Position numbers and translations under genes: made by a program
Shown: positions 1-7,472 of the stretch, piece after piece
How positions within the stretch are numbered: the first letter of the stretch is position 1
Layout of the letters: every line of letters begins with the position of its first letter
Origin: Halothece sp. PCC 7418
Lineage (GTDB): Bacteria; Cyanobacteriota; Cyanobacteriia; Cyanobacteriales; Rubidibacteraceae
Assembly: GCF_000317635.1 (NCBI RefSeq)
Contig: NC_019779.1
Coordinates: forward strand, 3,100,001-3,164,000
Direction of reading: 5' to 3'
Length of the DNA stretch: 64,000 nucleotides
The notes under the pieces: model-generated
Seen by the model: only the letters and a program-made list of their open reading frames with translations
Database searches by the model: none
Told to the model about the DNA's origin: nothing

Positions 1-167
1 GATAGCCGTTTCCGTTGTTGAAAATCCTGTTCTAAGGAGTGTTGGAGTTGTTTGGCGGTTGGCAACAGCCCCTTTTGGGTTTGTTGATATACGCTTTCCA
101 AAGCGGGGGATTGGGACAGATTTTGACCGAGGGTAGTGATACGATCAATCAGTTGCTGACAAGTCAT
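1..167 (-). CDS. N-terminal fragment of an unrecognised protein, cut by the window edge
   Basis: The reverse strand opens with an ATG at 167-165 and stays open to base 1, giving about 55 residues (beginning MTCQQLIDRI) before the window ends. The visible part is polar, rich in Gln and Leu, and looks helical, with no signal peptide or membrane segment. It lies 33 bp downstream of the Hlip gene on the same strand, so the two may be co-transcribed. I do not recognise the family. Confidence 0.5.
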   Translation of the reverse strand, partial: MTCQQLIDRITTLGQNLSQSPALESVYQQTQKGLLPTAKQLQHSLEQDFQQRKRL

Positions 168-200
168 GGTGGCAGTGGGAACTATTGAGGAGAGTTCAGT

Positions 201-398
201 TTATCGTAATCCTAACCAAGCCAAGAAGCCTTGGTTGGTAATCACTTCAATCAGGAGAAGGGCGATCAATCCGATCATGGCAAAACGTCCATTCATGCGC
301 TCAGCATAAGGAGTCCAGCCAAAGCTAGGTTCTTCAAGTTCTGGGATCAGAGATTCATCAGTGGCGGTTGCTTCTGTGTTCGAGGTTTTTTCGTTCAT
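201..398 (-). CDS. High-light-inducible protein (Hlip / small CAB-like protein)
   Basis: This 65-residue protein carries the one-helix chlorophyll-binding signature [11 protein letters not shown] at residues 33-43. In Hlips the Glu, Asn and Arg of this motif hold chlorophyll and the helix packs as a dimer. A single hydrophobic segment (about 39-55) follows. Hlips sit in the thylakoid membrane, bind chlorophyll and carotenoid, and quench energy around photosystem II assembly intermediates. The N-terminal 28 residues are acidic and stromal-type. Length and motif are typical. The paralogue (HliA, B, C or D) cannot be decided by eye. The upstream region is unusually long and gene-free. Confidence 0.9.
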   Translation of the reverse strand: MNEKTSNTEATATDESLIPELEEPSFGWTPYAERMNGRFAMIGLIALLLIEVITNQGFLAWLGLR

Positions 399-1362
399 GA
401 TCTAGATCTACTTGATACGTAAATGGGTTTACGATCAGTTTAAAGGGAATAACGGATTTTTGCTGTTACAAGTTAACAATCACTCTTGGACTTTCGCCTT
501 TATTCTCTACCTCCTGTTTGGGTATAATTTCCCTTTTTGTGATCGAGTTTCTCCGCAGCGATCGCTGCTAGAATTCTTTTCGTCTCCTGCTCATTGTTTC
601 AGTCATCAATGATAAAATTAACATCTTGGCTTCTTGCCTTCTGCCGAGAAAAGGAAACTCATCACTATTGCCCAGAGAAAATTCACGCGATCGGGGGATG
701 TAGCTTTTAGTAAGTCTAGAATGATCGGTGATCGTTTCCCTTCCTACTAGCAAATGAATCGTCACGCTAAGTTTTGTCTTGAGCGCGATCGGATTGACCA
801 GCCCTAAAAAGTTGCTGTTAGTTTTTGCCGAGAGGGACTCAAGAACCCGATCAATACACGACAGTAATCACAACGGTTGTGGAAACCTTGTTCAAGAAAA
901 GCGTCACCTCTCTGTTCTTAATTAAAACCGTGAGGAACTCTCTCTTGCATCCTCTCCATCCCTGAAAAAAGCTCAGTTAAACTGGGGTTGTTTTTCTTTT
1001 TTATGGTATAAGTTTTACCACTCACCTCTTCAGGGAAGGTTTTCTCCTTGAACTGCTGATTCCTGTTTCCACTAACTGACAGCGACTGCGAATTATCTCA
1101 GAAAAACTCTCAATTATCAACTTCTTGGGCTCGTTAATCAGGGTTCTTTTCTCCTTTCTGCCAAAAAGATATTACCAGTTCCCCTCTTACTGATTTTTGA
1201 TTTGATCAGAGGGAAGCCAAGGGGTGAATAATAGTAAATCTCAAAATTTAAAAAATTTCTTGTAAAATTGTAGGAGTTTAACGATATATTTTTAATAGGA
1301 GGAATGTTTTTGAGCAAACTCTCCCGACTGAACAGACAATTAAGAGGATAATTAGACAGAAA
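399..1362. other. Long gene-free interval between hlip and cyAbrB
   Basis: About 960 bp carry no convincing coding sequence: the open frames here have no RBS and no recognisable domain. Short symmetric sequences occur, for example GATCTAGATC at 400-409 and GTAAA/TTTAC at 419-432. The interval must hold the divergent promoters of the Hlip gene and the cyAbrB gene. I see no clear intrinsic terminator or known RNA inside it. A small RNA is possible but unsupported. Confidence 0.5.
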
Positions 1363-1776
1363 ATGGAAGAACAAACAACACCGTTAAAAGGTCGCGCTTT
1401 GCTGCAAAAAGTCAAAGAACTCTCTCACTTGCCTCGTCGAGAAACCGCTAAAGAGTGTGGCTATTACAACATAACCAAAACTGGTCAAACTCGTGTTAAC
1501 TTAACTGAGTTTTATGATGCAGTTCTCGAAGCGAAAGGAGTTCCCCTTGATCCCGATGGTGGGAAAGATGGTCGTGGACGTGAACCCACTTATAAGGTCA
1601 GTGTTCACAAAAATGGTCAAATTGTCATCGGTTCGACTTATACCCAAGCCATGGGCTTACAACCTGGGGAAGAATTTGAAATCAAGCTGGGTTACAAACA
1701 TATTCGCTTGGTTCATATCGATGACGGTTTAACAAAAGCAGAAGACGCTGAAGAACTCCAAGAAGCAGCGTCCTAA
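1363..1776 (+). CDS. cyAbrB-type transcriptional regulator
   Basis: A 137-residue protein of the cyanobacterial AbrB family, which regulates carbon/nitrogen balance, hydrogenase and other genes. The N-terminal part has the lineage-typical LSHLPRRETAKECGYY stretch (about residues 21-36). The C-terminal half has the swapped-hairpin AbrB-like DNA-binding segment, roughly residues 74-118 (YKVSVHKNGQIVIG...). In this lineage the AbrB domain is C-terminal rather than N-terminal. It stands alone between a long upstream gap and a converging phosphatase gene. Whether it is the cyAbrB1 or cyAbrB2 orthologue is not resolved. Confidence 0.88.
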   Translation: MEEQTTPLKGRALLQKVKELSHLPRRETAKECGYYNITKTGQTRVNLTEFYDAVLEAKGVPLDPDGGKDGRGREPTYKVSVHKNGQIVIGSTYTQAMGLQPGEEFEIKLGYKHIRLVHIDDGLTKAEDAEELQEAAS

Positions 1777-1806
1777 GCGAGTTACCTTCATGGGTGATTA
1801 TCCCTT

Positions 1807-1876
1807 CTCAGAAAAAAATCCCCACTCAAAAAGAGTAGGGAACGCCAGAGAAAAGACAATCTTAAATTTTTCTGAG
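1807..1876. terminator. Nested inverted repeats between converging genes
   Basis: CTCAGAAAAA at 1807-1816 pairs with TTTTTCTGAG at 1867-1876 (10 bp). Inside it lies a second stem, CCCCACTC (1820-1827) with GAGTAGGG (1833-1840), with one mismatch. It sits between the end of cyAbrB and the end of phoX, where a bidirectional terminator is expected. The outer arms end in A and T runs, so either strand could terminate. Confidence 0.5.
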
Positions 1877-1951
1877 CAAAGGCAATAAATGGGTCAAGAT
1901 TTATTTCCTTCTCACCTATGATTGTATAGCGAGATGCGTCGGAGGTCAGTA

Positions 1952-4135
1952 TTATCCTTTAAGAGAACGACCGTTTTTCCGTCGCACCGCTACTACACTC
2001 GGACGGGGCGGGTCATTGGGACGTAATCCTGGCCAATTGGAACCGAGGGGAACTTCTCGCTGTTGCGTAAAGAGTTCGCCTGTGGTGGTTTTCATAGCAA
2101 AGGTTCGGGTTTCGCTTGCCATGTTTTGGCGTTTCCCATTGGCTGCTCCGACGTGCTGTGGGGCTAAGAAGAGGGTTTTTTGGTCGTTGGTCAGCCAGAT
2201 CCCGCAAATTTCACATTCCATGGGGCCGACAGCAATGGGGTAAGCCATGCCAGCGTTTTCGCCAGAGGTGGGTAAATACCAGGCGGAGTTATTACCAAAA
2301 ATCCCTCGCATGGCAGATTGACCAACCCCATCGCGATCTGAAATTTCTAAATTATGTTTACTGGTGGAAATATCCGTCACCATCCAGACATCCCCATCGG
2401 CATCAAGATCCAGATTATCGGGATTGACAAATCCTAAACCGCCTGCTGCGGGTTCACCCCCGAGGGCAAACATTTCCCAACGGAAACTCATGGCTGCGGG
2501 ATTCTTGCGGTCTTCCTGTAATTTCATAATCCAGCCATATTCGTAGGCTTCGCCATCGGGACCAGCGAAGACTTGACTGTCGGGGCCACCATCGCCACCT
2601 GGACGACCAGAGGTAAAGGCAATAAATAGCGTGCCATCTTTGGCGACATCCGTGTCTTCGGGACGGGCGGTGCAACTAATTCCAGCTGCGTTGCCAGCAA
2701 AGTGAGCATCAATTAAAATCGCCCCCTGTTTCTCACTACGGTTGCCCATGTAGAGGTCGCCTAGGGTTTGAAATTTGGCTTGGAAGGCTTCAGCTTCGGC
2801 ATCGGTGGTGATGGCAATGACCCCGCCTTCGGCGCGATCGGGGTTGGGCAGCATTACTTTATTCCCGAAAACGGTACTGGGACGAACTGGATCAACGGGA
2901 GTGTCTGGAGTGAGAGCAACCCAGCGTCCACTGCCATCAGGGTTAAATTTTGCCCCGTAGAGCATTCCGTTTTCAAGGAGGCGAGAATTACTTTTGTCGG
3001 TTACATTTTTAACGGTATCTTCAGAAACAAATTTGTAGAGGTGTCCCCCACGGCGATCGCAGCCCGAATAAAAGGCAAGTTTTTCATTAGCAACTGCCCG
3101 CACTCCCACGGCTTCATGACGGAAGCGTCCGAGCCAAGTATGTTTTTTGCCGTAATCGGAGGGATTCGCGGGATCAACTTCTACCATCCAGCCATATTTA
3201 TTTCCAGGTAAACCGAAGACATTGGCGCGTCCATCCACTGTTCCAGCAGTGAGAATAAATGGGGTGTTACTGGGGTCAAATGCCGAGCCATCTGCCATCA
3301 CGGGTTCAAAGACCTGATCTTGGAAGTTTTCTTCTGCGGATAAAATGGTTCCCCAAGGGGTGGTTCCGCCTGCACAGTTTTGAAATGTGCCAATAATCCG
3401 ATTGCCTTGGTTGTCTTCGTAACCCATTTTGTTACGCTTGGTGAAAACCGCACTTGCTGGTCCTGTGGCATAGAGAGCGCGATCGTCTTCTAAGCCAGAA
3501 ATACCAGTAATTCGGCGGTCTGCGTTGGAGTAGGTGCGCTCCCAACTGCCATCTCGGTTTTGGCGAATGGAAATAACGCCAATGCCCTGGTCGATTAAGC
3601 CTTCTTTCGAGATTTCTTTAATTTGTTCTTTGAGAGGGCTGTTGTCTGGTAAAGCAAAGGCATTGATCTTACCGTTGGTTTTCGCTGCAACGGCTTTCAC
3701 TTCCGCAAAGGGAAGAGATTTCCCAACCACTTCGGGATAGTTTTCCATCCATGCTTTCCCACTGATATACTCAAAGTTAATGGTGAGGAAACCTTCATTG
3801 GGTGCAGTCTCGACAAAGGAAACATAATCGTTGTTGTAACCAAAGCGAGAATCTCCCACGCGATCGCCCCAAGATGCAATGACATCGTAAGTAAAGCCAT
3901 CGGGAACAATTAAATCATCCACCACTCGATAGCTACTGTAAACCTGCTTTTGTTCCTGAGAAGAAAGTGATTCAATCTCTAGAGGAAGGGGCAGTTTCAC
4001 TGAGGGAATGGTAGTAGCCATAGCCGTTTTTGCTGCTGCTGAAGATGGAAACGGTTTCCCTTGGGTTGGAATCCCGCCTAGGGCAACAGTACCAGCACTT
4101 GCTCCCAGAAAAAGTAAAAAATCGCGACGTTTCAT
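1952..4135 (-). CDS. phoX: PhoX-type alkaline phosphatase (DUF839), Tat-exported
   Basis: A 727-residue protein beginning MKRRDFLLFLG, a twin-arginine export signal followed by a hydrophobic stretch and an Ala-rich cleavage region. The body has the DUF839/PhoX hallmarks, notably NCAGGTTPWGT near residue 253 followed by an SAEEN segment. In characterised PhoX enzymes the corresponding Cys and Glu bind the Fe/Ca cofactor. PhoX releases phosphate from monoesters in the periplasm without needing zinc. Three 11-bp-spaced Pho-box units lie about 90-120 bp upstream, so induction under phosphate starvation through the SphS/SphR (PhoR/PhoB-type) system is likely. It converges with cyAbrB. Confidence 0.9.
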   Translation of the reverse strand: MKRRDFLLFLGASAGTVALGGIPTQGKPFPSSAAAKTAMATTIPSVKLPLPLEIESLSSQEQKQVYSSYRVVDDLIVPDGFTYDVIASWGDRVGDSRFGYNNDYVSFVETAPNEGFLTINFEYISGKAWMENYPEVVGKSLPFAEVKAVAAKTNGKINAFALPDNSPLKEQIKEISKEGLIDQGIGVISIRQNRDGSWERTYSNADRRITGISGLEDDRALYATGPASAVFTKRNKMGYEDNQGNRIIGTFQNCAGGTTPWGTILSAEENFQDQVFEPVMADGSAFDPSNTPFILTAGTVDGRANVFGLPGNKYGWMVEVDPANPSDYGKKHTWLGRFRHEAVGVRAVANEKLAFYSGCDRRGGHLYKFVSEDTVKNVTDKSNSRLLENGMLYGAKFNPDGSGRWVALTPDTPVDPVRPSTVFGNKVMLPNPDRAEGGVIAITTDAEAEAFQAKFQTLGDLYMGNRSEKQGAILIDAHFAGNAAGISCTARPEDTDVAKDGTLFIAFTSGRPGGDGGPDSQVFAGPDGEAYEYGWIMKLQEDRKNPAAMSFRWEMFALGGEPAAGGLGFVNPDNLDLDADGDVWMVTDISTSKHNLEISDRDGVGQSAMRGIFGNNSAWYLPTSGENAGMAYPIAVGPMECEICGIWLTNDQKTLFLAPQHVGAANGKRQNMASETRTFAMKTTTGELFTQQREVPLGSNWPGLRPNDPPRPSVVAVRRKNGRSLKG

Positions 4136-4226
4136 GACGTAATTGTGTTCTCCAACTCTGATGAATTTGGCTTGAAAAGCAGTTAATCGCTCGCCAAATT
4201 GATCCTAAAAGGAATTTTTAGCAATT

Positions 4227-4256
4227 AAGTTAAGAGTAATTTAATGATTTGTTAAT
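4227..4256 (-). promoter_or_regulatory. Pho box upstream of phoX (three 8-bp units, 11-bp period)
   Basis: Read on the minus strand, the units are ATTAACAA, ATTAAATT and CTTAACTT, each separated by exactly 3 bp. Their TTAA cores lie at 4252-4255, 4241-4244 and 4230-4233. This matches the cyanobacterial Pho box layout of three PyTTAAPyPy(T/A) repeats spaced by 3 nt. It lies 92-121 bp before the phoX ATG at 4135. The first base of two units is A rather than pyrimidine, so the match is good but not perfect. Confidence 0.75.
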
Positions 4257-4351
4257 ACTGCGTTATTTCTTCACTATTTTTTTTGGTTTTTGAGCGCGAT
4301 CGCACTCTTGAAAACATTCTTTGCTAAGATACCAAATCAAATCTGCCAGAA

Positions 4352-4474
4352 TTGCCCATAACTCTGACCAAGACACCAGAACCGATACTGATCAAAGAAG
4401 AGACTGATGGGGTCGTGCGAGTTGCTAAAACTCGTATCACCTTAGATACAGTTATCACTGACTTTGTACAGTGA
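4352..4474 (+). pseudogene. Decayed DUF433 (antitoxin-like) N-terminal fragment
   Basis: One frame reads LPITLTKTPEPILIKE then ETDGVVRVAKTRITLDTV and stops at TGA 4472-4474 after 40 codons. The segment DGVVRVxxTRITLDTV is the N-terminal signature of DUF433 proteins, short cyanobacterial proteins often paired with PIN or DUF5615 toxins. The family is normally about 75-80 residues, so the C-terminal half (the helix-turn-helix-like part) is missing. No other frame supplies it downstream. There is no ATG, only a TTG at 4352. No toxin partner is present. Reading: a relic. Confidence 0.6.
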
Positions 4475-4601
4475 CACATTATGTAGCGTGATGACAAATT
4501 AGTGTCGTCAGCTAATAAACTGCCGTTTTTATGGTGATTTCAGAAAAGAAAGCCAAGTTTAGGGCAAGGCAGTAACGGTAACCAATTCATGTCGTTTAAT
4601 T

Positions 4602-5501
4602 ATGAAGAAGTACGCAAGGCTGAAACTAACTAATCCTATAATAGTGGCTTTTTGGGTTGCTTTCTCATTCATCATAGCGGGAGAGGCAAAAGCAGAAACA
4701 ATTTTTGAGGAAATTGAACGAACTGGTACTTTAAAAATCGGAATTCGCAACGATGCGATTCCTTTTGGTTATCGTAAGCCCAATGGTGAATTAACAGGAT
4801 ATTGTGTTGATTTTTTGGCTGCGTTGAAAGAAAGTATCAGAGAAAAAATTGATCGAGAAGAGTTATTGGTGCGTGTTTTTCAATCCACTGTTTCTAATCG
4901 GTGGAGTTTAGTCGCGGATGGTACAGTTCATATTGAGTGCGGTCCCAATACAATCCAAGATCAGATCCCAGAGGAAGAAGTCACTTTTTCGCAACCTTTT
5001 TTTGTTACAGGAACGCAGTTTTTAATTCTAGAATCTCAGCGCGATCGAATTGATTTAAGTCGTTCTCTAGCAGGATTAAGAATTGGTGTTTTGCGAGGGA
5101 CGAGTACAGAAATTTTCCTACAACAACAGTATCCTGAAGCGACTTTAATCCCATTACAAGGTTCAACAGGGCGACGGCGAGGAGTACAAGGGGTATTGCA
5201 GGGTCGTTTTGATAGCTTTGTCTCTGATGGTATTTTACTGATCGGTGAAGTAGAAGGGTTGCAAGCCTTAGGATTTCCGCCTAGCAACTACGCGATTATT
5301 CCTACAATTCCTTTATCTTGTGACCCTTATGGGATGTTGCTCCCTAATGATCTAGAGTGGAAAAACTTTGTGAACAAGATTATTGACAGCGATCGAGGCA
5401 GTGAAATTTGGCAGGATTGGTTCAACGTTGTTTTACCGCAAATCGAGACCACACTCCAAACTTGTGATGAAAGGGGCTTAATTGATCTTAAGCTGGAATG
5501 A
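4602..5501 (+). CDS. Periplasmic substrate-binding protein, family 3 (amino-acid type)
   Basis: A 299-residue protein with a Sec signal peptide (cleavage near GEAKA-ET, residues 27-33) and one bilobal SBP_bac_3 domain. It starts with the typical FEEIERTGTLKIGIRNDAIP and GYCVDFLAAL segments. It carries HIECGPNTI (about residues 110-118) and LSCDPYGMLLPN (about 245). These features, including the Cys residues, are shared with the C-terminal domain of the fusion protein at 19691-22216. No ABC permease or ATPase is adjacent, so it is an orphan binding protein. It may feed a distant transporter or act as a sensor ligand module. Converges with the response-regulator gene. Confidence 0.85.
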   Translation: MKKYARLKLTNPIIVAFWVAFSFIIAGEAKAETIFEEIERTGTLKIGIRNDAIPFGYRKPNGELTGYCVDFLAALKESIREKIDREELLVRVFQSTVSNRWSLVADGTVHIECGPNTIQDQIPEEEVTFSQPFFVTGTQFLILESQRDRIDLSRSLAGLRIGVLRGTSTEIFLQQQYPEATLIPLQGSTGRRRGVQGVLQGRFDSFVSDGILLIGEVEGLQALGFPPSNYAIIPTIPLSCDPYGMLLPNDLEWKNFVNKIIDSDRGSEIWQDWFNVVLPQIETTLQTCDERGLIDLKLE

Positions 5502-5573
5502 ATTTAGGAATATTCCAATTTTGACTTCTCCACGGATTAAAATGACTAATTTTGTGGACTAATGTCTAAGAAT

Positions 5574-6824
5574 TTATTTACTGTTAACAACCCATTTTGT
5601 GATATCAAAGGTTGTTCCAGTTAATTTAATAATTTTTCCTAAGTGATCAAAAACGGGACCCCCGCGTGCGTTAATATAACGAATCTCTCCATCATTTGCC
5701 CGAATAATCCGCAGGTTGGCTTCAAATGCTTCTCCTTTAATGGCGGGAATGCGGATGTTTTGCTGATAGTGCTCCACATCGTCGGGATGAATCAGGGCTA
5801 AGGCTTCCTCAGGATGATCGGGATGGGGCGGGGGCTGAGTGGGATCAAGACCGTGCAGGAGAAAGAGTTCCTCTGTCCAGTAGAGCTTTCGATTTTCAAG
5901 ATTCCATTCCCAACAGCCAATTTGGGCAGCTTTCTGAGCATTGCGCAACATCCGCTCTGAACAGCGCAGTTCGCTCTCAACCGCTCTGCGTTCCTCAACT
6001 TCCCGTTGGAGACGCGCATTGGCAGCCATCAATTCTTGCCAAAGATTAGCTGTAACGGCATCCATCATTGGCTCTGGGGTAGCATTGCCCTTGTTAGACG
6101 GTTTTGTCTCCGGGTCATAATCGGAATTAAGGCTGTACCCCTGACCGTAGCGGGTTTGAATCAAATCTTGCATCCCTGCCTGCTCTAGCTTACGGCGAAT
6201 GCTGCGGATATGGCTTTTAATTGTCGCATTGGTAGGGAGTTGCTCATCTAGTGTCCACAGGCGATCGCCAATTTCATGACACGGAAACCTCTGCCGGGGA
6301 TGACTCAGAAATAATTTGAGCAGTTGGTATTCCTTACGATTAAGTTTTAAGCGTTGACTCTTGCACGTAACTTCTCGGGTAGTGGGATTAAGGGATACAG
6401 GACCCCAATCAAGGCAAAAACTGGCGCGATGCTTACCACGTCTGCCTAGAGCCTCAATTTGGGCGAACAGAGCTGCTTCTGGAAAGGGATGACTTAAGCA
6501 GGCATCTGCCCCGCTATTTAAGCCTTCGATGCAATGCTCCCAACCAGCAACCGCTAGTAGCAGCAGGATGAGAACTGGATTGCCCACTTCGCGCAGGCGA
6601 CGGCATAACTCAATACCCTTTACTTTCGGCAATACCGAGTCTAGCAACACTAAATCATAGAGAAAGGCTTGTAACAAATCCCAAGCCTCCTCGCCATCAA
6701 TCGCTAATTCGACAACGAAGTGATGATGGGATAGCTTCTGATGCAGTTTTTTCTGCAAAATTTGGTTCGAGGAAACTAAGAGAATTTTCATGACCTTCAT
6801 GCAGAATGAGCTAAGGCTTAGCAT
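5574..6824 (-). CDS. OmpR-type response regulator with degenerate receiver and C-terminal PAS domain
   Basis: Domains in order: receiver (about 12-125), OmpR winged-helix DNA-binding (about 130-235, ending RTRYGQGYSL), a short coiled coil (about 255-290), and one PAS/PAC domain (about 290-412). The receiver keeps the phospho-acceptor-position Asp (D62 in LLDS). The acidic pair is S18-S19-N20, the Thr/Ser site is Leu (about L88), and the conserved Lys is His (H112 in SHPF). It is therefore unlikely to be controlled by ordinary phosphorylation. PAS after an OmpR output domain is an uncommon order. A GAGAG Shine-Dalgarno lies upstream of the first ATG. An alternative start is the MKILLVSS Met at 6791. 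Confidence 0.82.
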   Translation of the reverse strand: MLSLSSFCMKVMKILLVSSNQILQKKLHQKLSHHHFVVELAIDGEEAWDLLQAFLYDLVLLDSVLPKVKGIELCRRLREVGNPVLILLLLAVAGWEHCIEGLNSGADACLSHPFPEAALFAQIEALGRRGKHRASFCLDWGPVSLNPTTREVTCKSQRLKLNRKEYQLLKLFLSHPRQRFPCHEIGDRLWTLDEQLPTNATIKSHIRSIRRKLEQAGMQDLIQTRYGQGYSLNSDYDPETKPSNKGNATPEPMMDAVTANLWQELMAANARLQREVEERRAVESELRCSERMLRNAQKAAQIGCWEWNLENRKLYWTEELFLLHGLDPTQPPPHPDHPEEALALIHPDDVEHYQQNIRIPAIKGEAFEANLRIIRANDGEIRYINARGGPVFDHLGKIIKLTGTTFDITKWVVNSK

Positions 6825-7148
6825 TCAACTCTCTTCAGATTATTTTTGGCAAATAGTATTGCAAATCAGACTTTTTTCTTGCACAATGACGAAATTTAGC
6901 TTCAAGGATTAGAGACGAAATCATTAAGAGTTTATTCTTTCCCAAAAAAAAAATAAAAGAGGGTTGAAAAGCAGCCAATAATTTTTTAGATTACACATTT
7001 TTTTTACCTTTTGCTGTGATCATTAATCAATAACTTAAATATATTTGTAAGTAGATTGGAATGGAGAAGACAACAGCATCATTTTGATCGCGAATGACAT
7101 GATTGCTCAACCAAGAAAAGATGACAAGTTTAAACCTCCTGAAACAGC

Positions 7149-7336
7149 TATAGCAATCCCATAAGAATTGTAAATTAATCCCCCCTAGCCCCCCTTAGAA
7201 AGGGGAATCCCCCCTAGCCCCCCTTAGAAAGGGGAATCCCCCCTAGCCCCCCTTAGAAAGGGGAATCCCCCCTAGCCCCCCTTAGAAAGGGGGGAATAGT
7301 TAATCAAGTTTTTACGAATGAATTAGAACTGCTATA
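7149..7336 (+). mobile_element. MITE-like element, family A (expanded copy)
   Basis: 188 bp bounded by TATAGCA (7149-7155) and TGCTATA (7330-7336), a perfect 7-bp terminal inverted repeat. The flank sequences (CAATCCCATAAGAATTGTAA at the left, AGTTAATCAAGTTTTTACG near the right) recur in inverted orientation at 46080-46180. No coding capacity. It lies in the promoter region of glgP. Confidence 0.7.
7177..7292. repeat. Four tandem copies of a 29-bp C/G-rich unit inside the MITE
   Basis: The 29-bp unit reads AATCCCCCCTAGCCCCCC followed by TTAGAAAGGGG and is repeated exactly at 7177, 7206, 7235 and 7264. Each unit is a partial palindrome (C-runs with a G-run). The related element at 46080-46180 has one such unit, and the two elements differ in length by 87 bp, exactly three units. 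Confidence 0.9.
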
Positions 7337-7472
7337 TGATGCCGATGTCGGAATCAACAACCGATCCAGTAGGAGATGGGTATCAGTTGAGGCTTATTGT
7401 GAATAGCATTCTTGAAGGGCTGTTATTCATGCTCTGATCAGCGTGTCAATCAAACCACAAGGACGAACAATT

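Larger units (their letters stand above)
6825..7472. other. Intergenic region upstream of glgP, holding a MITE
   Basis: About 650 bp without a gene between the divergent response-regulator gene and glgP. The interval 6825-7148 is AT-rich and must contain both promoters. 7149-7336 is a MITE-like element listed separately. 7337-7472 leads into glgP, with AAGGA at 7459-7463 as the likely ribosome-binding site for the ATG at 7473. Confidence 0.5.

Noticed and set aside
412-470. HLR1-type high-light motif (RpaB site) upstream of the Hlip gene
   Set aside because: Sequences such as TTTACGAT and GTTACAAG occur, but no pair fits the two-repeat HLR1 pattern with the right spacing and fewer than three mismatches.
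7177-7292. CRISPR array from the four 29-bp repeats
   Set aside because: The 29-bp units are directly adjacent with no spacers, and no cas genes are in the window.
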